Part shown: positions 18,493-27,464 of the stretch, one piece after another
Numbering within the stretch: position 1 is the stretch's first letter
Layout of the letters: each line of letters starts with the position of its first letter
From: Stenotrophomonas maltophilia
Lineage (GTDB): Bacteria; Pseudomonadota; Gammaproteobacteria; Xanthomonadales; Xanthomonadaceae
NCBI RefSeq assembly: GCF_003970865.1
Contig: NZ_RXLZ01000012.1
Span: forward strand, 21,116-85,115
Length of the DNA: 64,000 nucleotides
Direction: 5' to 3'
Program-made: the position numbers and the translations under genes
The notes under the pieces: model-generated
What the model was told of the DNA's origin: nothing
The model's input: the letters and a program-made list of their open reading frames with translations, nothing else
The model's database searches: none

Positions 18493-19092
18493 ATGAGCGA
18501 CCTGTACGCCGAAGCCCTGTCCACGTTTGCCGGCCTGTTCGAAGAGGCCAAACAGAGCCGCGAGGTCGAGCCGAACGCGATGACCGTGGCCACCGCTGAT
18601 ACGCAGGGCCGTCCCTCGGCACGCACCGTGCTGCTGAAGGCGTTCGATGAGCGCGGCTTCGTCTTCTACACCCACCTGGACAGCCACAAGGGCCAGGAGC
18701 TGCAGGCCAATCCGCAGGCCGCGCTGTTGTTCCTGTGGCGCAGCCTGCGCGAGGCCGGCATCCAGGTGCGCATTGAAGGCCGTGTGGAGCAGGTCGCCGA
18801 TGCCGAAGCCGATGCCTATTTCGCCAGCCGCCCGCGCATGAGCCAGATCGGCGCGTGGGCCTCGCAGCAGTCGAAGACGCTGGCGACGCGCGAGGAATTC
18901 GACGCGCGCGTGGCCGAGGTCGAAGCCCGCTTCGAGGGCAAGGACGTGCCGCGCCCGGAGGGCTGGAGCGGCCTGCGCGTGGTGCCCGACCGCATCGAGT
19001 TCTGGTACGGCGCGCAGTTCCGCCTGCACGAACGCTGGCGCTATGAGGCCGGTGCCGAAGGGCGCTGGAGCAAGCGCCTGCTGTACCCGTAA
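18493..19092 (+). CDS. pdxH: Pyridoxine/pyridoxamine 5'-phosphate oxidase
   Basis: This 199-residue FMN flavoprotein is the last enzyme of pyridoxal phosphate synthesis and salvage. Characteristic blocks are [49 protein letters not shown] and the C-terminal WRLxP-type end (RWSKRLLYP). The N-terminus is short, as in Xanthomonad orthologues. The next gene starts 9 bases downstream and is probably co-transcribed. Confidence 0.95.
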   Translation: MSDLYAEALSTFAGLFEEAKQSREVEPNAMTVATADTQGRPSARTVLLKAFDERGFVFYTHLDSHKGQELQANPQAALLFLWRSLREAGIQVRIEGRVEQVADAEADAYFASRPRMSQIGAWASQQSKTLATREEFDARVAEVEARFEGKDVPRPEGWSGLRVVPDRIEFWYGAQFRLHERWRYEAGAEGRWSKRLLYP

Positions 19093-19101
19093 GGCTGCCC
19101 G

Positions 19102-19461
19102 ATGCAACGCCTGCCGCTGTACCGCGTGGTGGTGTTCGTGCCATCGGTAGCACTGGATGCGGTGAAGCAGGGCATCCTGGCGGTGGACGCGCTGGCGGCC
19201 GGCGACTACGAACACGGTATGTGGTGGTCGGCGCCGGGGTTCGAGCAGTTCCGCCCGCGCGTGTGTGCGTCGCCCGCACAGGGTGAGGCGGGTCGCACCG
19301 AAGTGGTCGCCAGCGTGCGCCTGGAATTCTGCCTGCCACGCGACGCGCAGCGGCTGCAGCGCATCTTCGAACAGGGCATCGCGCCGCATCACCCGTGGCA
19401 GGTGCCGGTGGTGCAGGTAGAGGAAATCGAGCTGCTGCTGGCCGACGGGCGGCTGTTGTAG
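19102..19461 (+). CDS. Short NIF3/YqfO-like protein
   Basis: This 119-residue protein resembles the small stand-alone NGG1p-interacting factor 3 (YqfO insert/CutA-like) family: YRVVVFVPSVALDAVKQGIL, GDYEHGMWW, GFEQFRPRV, and a terminal valine- and glutamate-rich strand. Function is unknown; the fold resembles PII/CutA. It follows pdxH by 9 bases. Its TAG stop (19459-19461) is formed by the GTAG head of the next SMAG palindrome. Confidence 0.7.
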   Translation: MQRLPLYRVVVFVPSVALDAVKQGILAVDALAAGDYEHGMWWSAPGFEQFRPRVCASPAQGEAGRTEVVASVRLEFCLPRDAQRLQRIFEQGIAPHHPWQVPVVQVEEIELLLADGRLL

Positions 19462-19526
19462 AGTCGAGCCATGCTCGGCTGCTGTTGCTCTGGCGCGCAA
19501 GGCAGCCGAGCATGGCTCGAGTCTAC
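19458..19526. repeat. Inverted pair of SMAG palindromes
   Basis: GTAGAGTCGAGCCATGCTC begins at 19458. The mirror copy ends CTAC at 19526, with about 20 bases between them. The first GTAG provides the stop codon of the preceding gene. Confidence 0.85.
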
Positions 19527-19623
19527 CAAGGGCGGATTGTTGCACTCAGACCCATCCGCTTCATCTGCGGGCAGGCCAGCAACCGGCACACTCCAACGAA
19601 TGTCCTCTACTTCCGGAGTTGCC

Positions 19624-20082
19624 ATGCCCTCCTGGCGTTGCCTGTTTGCGTTGCCGCCGCGTCACGGCGTGGAAGCACTCCTGCTCCTGCTTGCCCGCAT
19701 TGTCGCCGGCGTGATGTTCTGCGTGTCCGGCTGGAACAAGGTGTTCACCGATGCGGGGCGCGAGCGCATGGTGCATACGTTGGTCGATGCGGGGATCCCG
19801 TTCCCGGTGTTCAGTGCGCCGGTGCTCGGCGGCATTGAATGGATTGCGGGCGGCCTGCTGGTGCTGGGCGTGCTCAGCCGGCCCTCGGCGTTGCTGCTGG
19901 CAGGTATCTGCGCGGTGGCTGCATTGACTGATGGCATCGCGCGCATTCCTGCCGGGCTGAGCGTGCCGGATTGGCTGAGCTGGTTCTTCTATCTCAGCGA
20001 AGTGCCGCTGGGTGTGCTGCTGTTGTGGATTGCCGCAGTGGGGAGTGGACGGTTCGCCATCGAAGCGCGCTGGGCACGCTGA
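19624..20082 (+). CDS. DoxX-family membrane protein
   Basis: This 152-residue protein has about four hydrophobic helices and the DoxX pattern: LLLARIVAGVMFCVSGWNKV, then GGIEWIAGGLLVLGVLSRPSALLL. DoxX-type proteins are poorly defined; some associate with quinone or thiosulfate oxidation or redox stress. ATG at 19624 has CGGAG 6 bases upstream. An in-frame ATG at 19600 is possible. No operon partners are apparent. Confidence 0.8.
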   Translation: MPSWRCLFALPPRHGVEALLLLLARIVAGVMFCVSGWNKVFTDAGRERMVHTLVDAGIPFPVFSAPVLGGIEWIAGGLLVLGVLSRPSALLLAGICAVAALTDGIARIPAGLSVPDWLSWFFYLSEVPLGVLLLWIAAVGSGRFAIEARWAR

Positions 20083-20118
20083 TTGCACCTTCTTCTGCGC
20101 CCGGCCGACGAGCGTGCT

Positions 20119-20204
20119 GTAGCGCCTGGGCGCTCCAGTAGATCCACGCCATGCGTGGATGGGGTGCTTGGGAAAAGCGGTGCGAACCAAGGTTCGCACC
20201 CACC
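20119..20204. repeat. Cluster of SMAG palindromes
   Basis: GTAGCGCCTGGGCGCT is at 20119, GTAGATCCACGCCATGCG plus TGGAT at 20138-20162, and TGCGAACCAAGGTTCGCACCC ending CACC at about 20181-20204. They lie between the DoxX gene and the end of the convergent prpR. Confidence 0.8.
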
Positions 20205-20217
20205 AGGCAACGAGTGG

Positions 20218-21801
20218 TTACAATCCCTCCGCGCGCAGCCAGCGCCACAGTGTGGTGCGTGATACGCCCAGCGCCTGTGCCATACCCTCGCGATCGCTGC
20301 GATGTTCCTGCAGCAGCGCTTCCAGCTGTGCACGCGGCGGGCGCTTGCCGTTGCTTTCCACCGGTAGCGCAGCGGCGCCCTCATGCACCAGCTCGGGTGC
20401 CAGCTGCAGCAGTCGCGGAGCATCAATCAGCCCTTCAGCCGGCTGCCAGTGGATGCGCAGGCGATCCACCAGATTGCGCAGTTCGCGCACGTTGCCTGGC
20501 CAACCTGCGGCGGCCAGTACCGCCAGTGCATCCTCATCCAGAGGCCCGTCGATACCACGCAGCTGGCGGAAGAAATGCTGCGCCAGCAGCGGGATGTCAC
20601 TGCGGCGTGCGCGCAGCGCGGGCAGGGCGATTCGCAGTGCGGCCAGCCGGTAGTACAGATCGCGGCGGAAGCTGCCGGCCGCAGCGCGCTGCTCCAGCGA
20701 TTGCAGCGTGGCGGCCACCACGCGCAGGTCCACCGGGGTCGGTTCGGTAGCACCCACACGCAGCACTTCGCGCTCTTCCAGCACGCGCAGCAGGCGGGTC
20801 TGCAGCGGCAGCGGCAGTTCGCCGATTTCATCCAGGAACAGGGTGCCGCCGTCTGCGGCCTCGACCAGGCCGACACGGCCGCCACGACGTGCGCCGGTGA
20901 AGGCGCCATCGCTGTAGCCGAACAGCTCCGCCTCCAGCAGCGATTCGCTGATGGCGCCACAGTTCAGCGCGACGAAGCGCCCACGACGACCGCTGGCGGC
21001 GTGCAGCTGGCGTGCCACCAGTTCCTTGCCGGTGCCGGTTTCGCCGCTGACCAGCACGGTGCTGTCGTGCGGTGCATAGAGTGCGATCTGTGCGCGTACC
21101 TGTGCCATCGCATCGCTGTCGCCGAGTAGTTCATGCGTGTCCGCACGCGCTGCCGGGCGCCGGCGTGGGGCGGATCGGTTGCCACTGGAGCGGGCCAGCG
21201 TCTGGGTCAATTCCAGCGCATGTTCGAATGCCTGCCGCACCGAGTCGGCCGAATACAGCAGCACGCCGGGCAGGCCGGCCTGTTCGGCGTGGTCGATGGC
21301 CATGCCGGTGCCGACGATCACCTCGATGCCGTTGGCGCGCAGGTCGGCAATGCAGTCGCGCGCGTCCTCGCGGGTGACGAAACGGCGATGCTCGATATCC
21401 AGGCCGAAACTCTGCTGGAAGTTGCTGAACACCGGTACGTCACTGGCGTGGGTGACCAGGCCGATGCGGCTGGCGATGCGCCGCGCACGCGCCAGCGCTT
21501 CCATCAGGTCGAAGCCGTTGGCCTGGATCGGCACCAGCGGCAGCTCCAGCCGGCCGCGCAGCCAGGCCGCGTTGGAGCCGCCGGCAATCACCACATCGCA
21601 ATGCTCGCGGCGCAGGCGCTGGCCGATCACGTCCACCGCTTCCTCGAATCCGAGGTTGATCTGCTCGATGCGTGCGCGGCGGTCGAATTCGGGAATGACG
21701 TCGCCGAGCAGTCCGGTCAGCCGCGAGACGCTGACGGTCCAGATCACCGGGCGACCGGGGTCGGCATCGGTGTGGCGCAGGGGCGAGCGGGGTAGGTACA
21801 T
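20218..21801 (-). CDS. prpR: Propionate catabolism sigma-54 activator PrpR
   Basis: This is a 527-residue enhancer-binding protein. Residues about 18-190 form the PrpR_N sensor (VIWTVSVSRL, VIAGGSNAAWLRGRL, LPGVLLYSADSVRQAF), which senses 2-methylcitrate in Salmonella. The AAA+ domain has Walker A GETGTGKE (253-260) and GAFTGA (299-304), the loop that contacts sigma-54. A Fis-type helix-turn-helix closes the C-terminus. The gene is divergent from prpB, with a sigma-54 promoter between them. ATG 21801 is preferred over a start at 21846, which would lie inside the TGTTTCA boxes. Confidence 0.95.
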   Translation of the reverse strand: MYLPRSPLRHTDADPGRPVIWTVSVSRLTGLLGDVIPEFDRRARIEQINLGFEEAVDVIGQRLRREHCDVVIAGGSNAAWLRGRLELPLVPIQANGFDLMEALARARRIASRIGLVTHASDVPVFSNFQQSFGLDIEHRRFVTREDARDCIADLRANGIEVIVGTGMAIDHAEQAGLPGVLLYSADSVRQAFEHALELTQTLARSSGNRSAPRRRPAARADTHELLGDSDAMAQVRAQIALYAPHDSTVLVSGETGTGKELVARQLHAASGRRGRFVALNCGAISESLLEAELFGYSDGAFTGARRGGRVGLVEAADGGTLFLDEIGELPLPLQTRLLRVLEEREVLRVGATEPTPVDLRVVAATLQSLEQRAAAGSFRRDLYYRLAALRIALPALRARRSDIPLLAQHFFRQLRGIDGPLDEDALAVLAAAGWPGNVRELRNLVDRLRIHWQPAEGLIDAPRLLQLAPELVHEGAAALPVESNGKRPPRAQLEALLQEHRSDREGMAQALGVSRTTLWRWLRAEGL

Positions 21802-21822
21802 GGCGGCAGGAGGTGGGCGGGG

Positions 21823-21863
21823 TGTTTCATGATACATCTGTTTCAATGTTTCATATGTTTCAC
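21823..21863. promoter_or_regulatory. Cluster of four TGTTTCA boxes, probable PrpR operator
   Basis: TGTTTCA occurs at 21823, 21839, 21847 and 21856, the last three spaced 8-9 bases apart. They lie between the divergent prpR and prpB starts, about 45-85 bases upstream of the sigma-54 promoter, where an enhancer-binding activator should bind. Assignment to PrpR is inferred from position. Confidence 0.6.
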
Positions 21864-21905
21864 TGTTGCGTGGGCGTCATTCCCGTGAAATCAACGGCTT
21901 GCAGC

Positions 21906-21921
21906 TTGGCATGGTGTTTGC
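21906..21921 (+). promoter_or_regulatory. Sigma-54 promoter of the prp operon
   Basis: TTGGCATGGTGTTTGC matches the -24/-12 consensus TGGCAYRNNNNTTGC at every fixed position. GG is at 21908-21909 and GC at 21920-21921. The start of transcription is expected near 21933, about 23 bases before the prpB ATG. The divergent activator carries GAFTGA, consistent with sigma-54 dependence. Confidence 0.85.
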
Positions 21922-21955
21922 GCTCTCTATCCTGTACTTCAACCTGGATTGCCGC

Positions 21956-22849
21956 ATGACCGCTTCCACTCCTTTCTCCGCCGGTGCCCGCTTCCGTGAG
22001 GCGCTGGCTGCCGAATCGCCGCTGCAGGTGATCGGCGCGATCAACGCCAACCACGCCCTGCTGGCCAAGCGCGCCGGCTTCCGCGCCATCTACCTGTCCG
22101 GCGGCGGTGTTGCCGCGGGCTCGCTGGGCCTGCCGGACCTGGGCATCAACACCCTGGAAGACGTGCTGGTGGACGTGCGCCGCATCACCGATGTCTGCGA
22201 CCTGCCGTTGATGGTCGACATCGATACCGGCTTCGGCCCGAGCGCGTTCAACATCGCGCGCACCGTGAAGTCGCTGATCAAGGCCGGCGCGGCCGCCTGC
22301 CACATCGAAGACCAGGTTGGCGCCAAGCGCTGCGGTCACCGTCCGGGCAAGGAAATCGTCTCGCAGGGTGAAATGGTCGACCGCGTGAAGGCTGCCGCCG
22401 ATGCCAAGACCGATCCGGACTTCTTCCTGATCGCGCGTACCGACGCCATCCAGGTGGACGGCGTGGACAAGGCCATCGAGCGCGCCATTGCCTGTGTCGA
22501 GGCCGGTGCCGACGGCATCTTCGCCGAGGCCGCCTACGACCTGGACACCTACCGCCGCTTCGTCGACGCGGTGAAGGTGCCGGTGCTGGCCAACATCACC
22601 GAATTCGGTGCCACCCCGCTGTTCAGCCGCGATGAACTGGCGTCGGCCGGCGTTGCCATCCAGCTGTTCCCGCTGTCGGCCTTCCGCGCAGCCAACAAGG
22701 CCGCCGAGAACGTCTACCAGTCGGTGCGCCGCGATGGTCATCAGCGCAATGTGGTGGAGACCATGCAGACTCGCGAAGAACTCTACGACCGCATCGGCTA
22801 CCACGCCTTCGAGCAGCAGCTCGATGCACTGTTCGCCGCCAAGAAATAA
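21956..22849 (+). CDS. prpB: 2-methylisocitrate lyase
   Basis: This 297-residue member of the isocitrate lyase superfamily cleaves 2-methylisocitrate to pyruvate and succinate. The catalytic KRCGH is at residues 124-128, preceded by MVDIDTGFG and HIEDQVGAK. It is the first gene of the propionate operon, 36 bases before prpC. ATG at 21956 is used. The frame extends upstream across the promoter, which excludes earlier starts. Confidence 0.96.
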   Translation: MTASTPFSAGARFREALAAESPLQVIGAINANHALLAKRAGFRAIYLSGGGVAAGSLGLPDLGINTLEDVLVDVRRITDVCDLPLMVDIDTGFGPSAFNIARTVKSLIKAGAAACHIEDQVGAKRCGHRPGKEIVSQGEMVDRVKAAADAKTDPDFFLIARTDAIQVDGVDKAIERAIACVEAGADGIFAEAAYDLDTYRRFVDAVKVPVLANITEFGATPLFSRDELASAGVAIQLFPLSAFRAANKAAENVYQSVRRDGHQRNVVETMQTREELYDRIGYHAFEQQLDALFAAKK

Positions 22850-22885
22850 GCAGTACCCTGCACCATCAGTTTTCGGAGGGAAAAC

Positions 22886-24043
22886 ATGAACGATACGACT
22901 GCAACCCCGACCTTCAAGCCGAAGAAGTCCGTGGCCCTGTCCGGCACCGCTGCCGGCAACACCGCGCTGTGCAGCGTGGGCCGTAGTGGCAACGACCTGC
23001 ACTACCGTGGCTACGACATCCTGGATCTGGCCAACACCAGCGAGTTCGAGGAAATCGCCTACCTGCTGGTGCACGGCAAGCTGCCGACCCGCGCCGAGCT
23101 GGTTTCGTACAAGGCCAAGCTGAAGTCGCTGCGCGGCATTCCGGCTGCGGTGAAGGCGGCGCTGGAAGAGCTGCCGCCGTCGGCACACCCGATGGACGTG
23201 ATGCGCACCGGCGTGTCCGTGCTCGGCTGCGTGGCGCCGGAGAAGGATGACCACAACCATCCGGGCGCGCGTGACATCGCCGACAAGCTGATGGCCTGCC
23301 TCGGTTCGATGCTGCTGTACTGGTACCACTGGAGCCACAACGGCCGCGCCATCGACGTGGAAACCGACGATGACTCGATCGGTGGCCACTTCCTGCACCT
23401 GCTGCACGGCGAGAAGCCGCAGGAATCGTGGGTGAAGGCGATGCACACCTCGCTGATCCTGTACGCCGAACACGAGTTCAACGCCTCGACCTTCACCTGC
23501 CGCGTCATCGCCGGTACCGGCAGCGACATGTACAGCGCGATCTGCGGTGGCATCGGTGCCCTGCGCGGTCCGAAGCACGGCGGTGCCAACGAAGTGGCAT
23601 TCGAAGTGCAGAAGCGTTACGACACCCCCGATGAGGCCGAGGAAGACATCAAGGCCCGCGTCGAGCGCAAGGAAGTGGTGATCGGTTTCGGCCACCCGGT
23701 CTACACCGTCTCCGATCCGCGCAACAAGGTGATCAAGGACGTGGCCCGCGAGCTGTCCGAAGAGCAGTCCAGCATGAAGATGTACGACATCGCCGAGCGT
23801 CTGGAATCGGTGATGTGGGACATCAAGAAGATGTTCCCGAACCTGGACTGGTTCAGCGCCGTCAGCTACCACATGATGGGCGTGCCGACCGCGATGTTCA
23901 CTCCGCTGTTCGTGATCGCCCGCACCGCCGGCTGGAGCGCGCACATCGTCGAGCAGCGCATCGACGGCAAGATCATCCGTCCGAGCGCCAACTACATCGG
24001 TCCGGAAGACCGCGACTTCGTCGCCATCGACAAGCGCGCCTGA
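22886..24043 (+). CDS. prpC: 2-methylcitrate synthase
   Basis: This 385-residue citrate-synthase-family enzyme condenses propionyl-CoA with oxaloacetate to 2-methylcitrate. Active-site regions are GPKHGGANE and [13 protein letters not shown] (catalytic histidine about 270). The length and the [17 protein letters not shown] start fit PrpC rather than the longer GltA. A strong GGAGGG ribosome site lies 6 bases before the ATG. Confidence 0.95.
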   Translation: MNDTTATPTFKPKKSVALSGTAAGNTALCSVGRSGNDLHYRGYDILDLANTSEFEEIAYLLVHGKLPTRAELVSYKAKLKSLRGIPAAVKAALEELPPSAHPMDVMRTGVSVLGCVAPEKDDHNHPGARDIADKLMACLGSMLLYWYHWSHNGRAIDVETDDDSIGGHFLHLLHGEKPQESWVKAMHTSLILYAEHEFNASTFTCRVIAGTGSDMYSAICGGIGALRGPKHGGANEVAFEVQKRYDTPDEAEEDIKARVERKEVVIGFGHPVYTVSDPRNKVIKDVARELSEEQSSMKMYDIAERLESVMWDIKKMFPNLDWFSAVSYHMMGVPTAMFTPLFVIARTAGWSAHIVEQRIDGKIIRPSANYIGPEDRDFVAIDKRA

Positions 24044-24140
24044 TCCACCTGCTGTACCCATCCGGCCGGCAATGTGCCGGCCGGATGCTTTCGCCGCCGC
24101 ACCGCCGGCACCCGGCCCGCCTCAAGCACTCCGCCAGCCC

Positions 24141-26759
24141 ATGAATACCGATTACCGCAAGAACCTCCCCGGCAGCGCGCTGGATTATTTCGACGCGCGT
24201 GCCGCTGTCGATGCGATCCAGCCCGGCGCCTACGCCACCCTGCCGTACACCTCGCGCGTGCTGGCCGAGAACCTGGTGCGCCGCTGCGATCCGGCCACGC
24301 TCAGCGATTCGCTGAAGCAGCTGATCGAGCGCCGTCGCGACCTGGATTTCCCGTGGTTCCCGGCGCGCGTTGTGTGTCACGACATCCTCGGCCAGACCGC
24401 GCTGGTCGACCTGGCCGGCCTGCGTGATGCGATTGCCGACAAGGGCGGTGACCCGGCCAAGGTCAATCCGGTGGTGCCGGTGCAGCTGATCGTCGATCAC
24501 TCGCTGGCAGTGGAATGTGGTGGTTTCGATCCGCAGGCGTTCGAGAAGAACCGCGCGATCGAAGATCGTCGCAATGAAGACCGTTTCCACTTCATCGACT
24601 GGACCAAGCTGGCCTTCGAGAACGTGGACGTGATTCCGCCGGGCAACGGCATCATGCACCAGATCAACCTGGAGAAGATGTCGCCGGTGGTCTACGTGCA
24701 GGACGGCGTGGCCTTCCCGGATACCTGCGTGGGCACCGACAGCCATACCCCGCACGTGGATGCACTGGGCGTGATCGCGATTGGTGTTGGCGGCCTGGAA
24801 GCGGAGAACGTGATGCTGGGCCGCGCGTCGTGGATGCGCCTGCCCGATACCGTCGGTGTCGAACTGAGTGGCCGCCCGCAGCCGGGCATCACCGCCACCG
24901 ACGTGGTGCTGGCCCTGACCGAGTTCCTGCGCAAGGAGCGCGTGGTCGGTGCCTGGCTTGAATTCTTCGGCGAGGGTGCCGCGGCGCTGACCATCGGTGA
25001 CCGCGCCACCATCTCCAACATGTGCCCCGAATACGGTGCCACCGCCGCGATGTTCTACATCGATGCGCAGACCACCGAGTACCTGCGCCTGACCGGTCGC
25101 GAGGAATCGCAGGTGGCGCTGGTGGAGAACTACGCACGCACCACCGGCCTGTGGGCCGACGATCTGGCCACCGCGCAGTACGAGCGTGTGCTGCGCTTCG
25201 ACCTGTCCAGCGTGGTGCGCAACATGGCCGGCCCGTCCAACCCGCACAAGCGCGTGGCAACCGCCGAGCTGGCCGAGCGCGGCATCGCCGACGAAGCGAA
25301 GCTGGAAGCCGGCAGGGCCGAGCAGGCGCAGGGCCTGATGCCCGATGGCGCGGTGATCATCGCCGCCATCACCAGCTGCACCAACACCTCCAACCCGCGC
25401 AACGTGATTGCCGCCGCACTGCTGGCGCGCAACGCCAACGCGCGTGGCCTGCAGCGCAAGCCGTGGGTGAAGTCGTCGCTGGCGCCGGGCTCGAAGGCCG
25501 TGCAGCTGTACCTGGAAGAGTCCGGCCTGCTGCCGGACCTGGAGCAGCTTGGCTTCGGCATCGTCGCCTTCGCCTGCACCACCTGCAACGGCATGAGCGG
25601 TGCGCTGGACCCGAAGATCCAGCAGGAAATCATCGACCGTGACCTGTACGCCACGGCTGTGCTGTCTGGCAACCGCAATTTCGATGGCCGCATCCACCCG
25701 TACGCCAAGCAGGCCTTCCTGGCCTCGCCGCCGCTGGTGATCGCCTACGCCATCGCCGGCACCGTCCGCTTCGATATCGAGAAGGACGTGCTGGGCGTGG
25801 ATGCCGATGGCAACGAGGTGCGCCTGAAGGACATCTGGCCGAGCGACGCCGAGATCGACGCGGTGGTGAAGGCCTCGGTGAAGCCCGAGCAGTTCCGCAA
25901 GGTCTACAACCCGATGTTCAACGTGCGCGTGGAGCATGGCGCGGCGGTCAGCCCGCTGTACGACTGGCGCCCGCAGAGCACCTACATCCGCCGCCCGCCG
26001 TACTGGGAGGGTGCACTGGCCGGTGAGCGCACGCTGGCAGGGATGCGCGCGCTGGCGGTGCTGCCGGACAACATCACCACCGACCACCTGTCGCCGTCCA
26101 ACGCGATCATGGCGTCCAGTGCCGCCGGCGAATACCTGGCGAAGATGGGCCTGCCGGAAGAAGACTTCAACTCCTACGCCACCCACCGCGGTGACCACCT
26201 GACCGCGCAGCGCGCCACGTTTGCCAATCCGAAGCTGTTCAACGAGATGGTGCGCAACGACGACGGCAGCGTGAAGCAGGGTTCGCTGGCGCGCGTGGAG
26301 CCGGAAGGCAAGGTCATGCGCATGTGGGAAGCGATCGAGACCTACATGGACCGCAAGCAGCCGCTGATCATCATCGCCGGTGCCGACTACGGCCAGGGCA
26401 GCTCGCGTGACTGGGCCGCCAAGGGCGTGCGTCTGGCTGGCGTGGAGGCGATCGTGGCCGAGGGCTTCGAACGCATCCACCGCACCAACCTGATCGGCAT
26501 GGGCGTGCTGCCACTGGAGTTCAAGCCGGGCACCACCCGCCTGACCCTGGGCATCGACGGCACGGAGACCTTTGACGTGATCGGCGAGCGTACCCCGCGT
26601 GCCGAACTGACCCTGGTCATCCACCGCCGCGACGGCCAGGACGTGATCGTGCCGGTCACCTGCCGCCTGGACAGCGACGAGGAAGTAGCGATCTACGAAG
26701 CCGGCGGCGTGCTGCAGCGCTTCGCCCAAGACTTCCTGGAAGGCGCCAAGGTGGCGTGA
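24141..26759 (+). CDS. acnD: Fe/S-dependent 2-methylcitrate dehydratase AcnD
   Basis: This is an 872-residue aconitase-family enzyme. The three [4Fe-4S] ligands are C413 (in ITSCTNTSN), C479 and C482 (in CTTCNG), and the aconitase C-terminal swivel domain with GQGSSRDWAAKG is complete. It lies in the prp operon just before prpF, and AcnD needs PrpF to act fully, so this is AcnD rather than AcnA. It dehydrates 2-methylcitrate towards 2-methylaconitate (trans isomer). ATG 24141 removes a 23-residue unsupported extension. Confidence 0.94.
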   Translation: MNTDYRKNLPGSALDYFDARAAVDAIQPGAYATLPYTSRVLAENLVRRCDPATLSDSLKQLIERRRDLDFPWFPARVVCHDILGQTALVDLAGLRDAIADKGGDPAKVNPVVPVQLIVDHSLAVECGGFDPQAFEKNRAIEDRRNEDRFHFIDWTKLAFENVDVIPPGNGIMHQINLEKMSPVVYVQDGVAFPDTCVGTDSHTPHVDALGVIAIGVGGLEAENVMLGRASWMRLPDTVGVELSGRPQPGITATDVVLALTEFLRKERVVGAWLEFFGEGAAALTIGDRATISNMCPEYGATAAMFYIDAQTTEYLRLTGREESQVALVENYARTTGLWADDLATAQYERVLRFDLSSVVRNMAGPSNPHKRVATAELAERGIADEAKLEAGRAEQAQGLMPDGAVIIAAITSCTNTSNPRNVIAAALLARNANARGLQRKPWVKSSLAPGSKAVQLYLEESGLLPDLEQLGFGIVAFACTTCNGMSGALDPKIQQEIIDRDLYATAVLSGNRNFDGRIHPYAKQAFLASPPLVIAYAIAGTVRFDIEKDVLGVDADGNEVRLKDIWPSDAEIDAVVKASVKPEQFRKVYNPMFNVRVEHGAAVSPLYDWRPQSTYIRRPPYWEGALAGERTLAGMRALAVLPDNITTDHLSPSNAIMASSAAGEYLAKMGLPEEDFNSYATHRGDHLTAQRATFANPKLFNEMVRNDDGSVKQGSLARVEPEGKVMRMWEAIETYMDRKQPLIIIAGADYGQGSSRDWAAKGVRLAGVEAIVAEGFERIHRTNLIGMGVLPLEFKPGTTRLTLGIDGTETFDVIGERTPRAELTLVIHRRDGQDVIVPVTCRLDSDEEVAIYEAGGVLQRFAQDFLEGAKVA

Positions 26760-26831
26760 TAGCCGGCTGAATGCCTGCCCCCGGAGGCCGGGGGCGGGCT
26801 TGTCCGACACCAGAGCGGGGCGCACACTGAC

Positions 26832-26848
26832 TTGGCAAAAACTGCCAA
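26832..26848. promoter_or_regulatory. Palindromic operator upstream of the toxin-antitoxin pair
   Basis: TTGGCAAAAACTGCCAA is a perfect 6-bp inverted repeat with a 5-base centre, 12 bases before the antitoxin ATG. Antitoxins with ribbon-helix-helix N-termini usually bind such palindromes to repress their own promoter. Binding here is inferred. Confidence 0.55.
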
Positions 26849-26859
26849 AGGAGAGTTTC

Positions 26860-27102
26860 ATGGCCACCATGAACATTTCGCTGACCGATCCGCTCAAGCA
26901 GTTCGTGGACGAAGAAGTGCGCGAAGGCGGCTACTCCAGTACGTCGGACTATGTGCGTGACCTGATCCGCCAGCGCCAGCGCAGCAAGGCCGAAGAACTG
27001 CTCAAGCAGCTGATTGCCGAGGGGCTGGCTTCTGGTCCTTCGGCGCCTCTGGCGCCGGATCACTTCGACAAGCTCCGTGAGCGTGCACGGAACCGCAAGT
27101 GA
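26860..27102 (+). CDS. ParD-type antitoxin (ribbon-helix-helix)
   Basis: This 80-residue protein starts with the RHH pattern MNISLTDPLKQFVDEEV and SSTSDYVRDLIR (about residues 4-40), which dimerises to bind DNA. The C-terminal part is charged and proline-containing and would wrap the toxin. AAAGGAG lies upstream. Its TGA overlaps the toxin GTG start (GTGA), the normal arrangement for translationally coupled pairs. It sits inside the propionate operon, which is unusual. Confidence 0.88.
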   Translation: MATMNISLTDPLKQFVDEEVREGGYSSTSDYVRDLIRQRQRSKAEELLKQLIAEGLASGPSAPLAPDHFDKLRERARNRK

Positions 27103-27461
27103 AACCTTCGCACTGGTCCCCTGCAGCGGTTCGAGATCTTGACCAGGCAGCAGCTTGGTATGCAGTTCAGGGCGGAGAAGTGCTGGAAATCGGCTTCATC
27201 GATGCGGTGGAATCCGTCGTCAAGCTGATCGAGGCCCACCCAGGTGCTGATTCCGCACTGCATGCGGATCTGTTGCCCTCGCTGCCAGCGCCATTGCGTT
27301 TTCATCCGGTTCGTCGCTTCGACGGCTACCTGGTCTACTACGTGGAGCTACCTGCGCACGTTTCCATCGTGCGCATCTGGAACGCTTCGCGGGGCATGGA
27401 AGCAGTGTTCGAAGACGAGGAGCTCAACCCCGATATTGGTTCGTCGCATCCAGGATACTGA
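27099..27461 (+). CDS. ParE/RelE-family toxin
   Basis: This 120-residue protein has the RelE/ParE fold pattern: an N-terminal strand (WSPAAVRDLDQAAAWY), a central helix, LRFHPVRRFDGYLVYYVEL, and VSIVRIWNASRGMEAVF. ParE toxins poison DNA gyrase and RelE toxins cut ribosomal mRNA; sequence reading alone does not settle which applies. Translation is coupled to the antitoxin by a 4-base overlap. The next gene, prpF, begins 3 bases after its stop, so prpF translation may depend on this pair. Confidence 0.85.
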   Translation: MKPSHWSPAAVRDLDQAAAWYAVQGGEVLEIGFIDAVESVVKLIEAHPGADSALHADLLPSLPAPLRFHPVRRFDGYLVYYVELPAHVSIVRIWNASRGMEAVFEDEELNPDIGSSHPGY

Positions 27462-27464
27462 TCC

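Noticed and set aside
23973..26897. 974-codon open frame antisense to acnD
   Set aside because: It is a GC-driven shadow of the acnD coding frame; the sense strand carries all three iron-sulfur cysteines and operon context.
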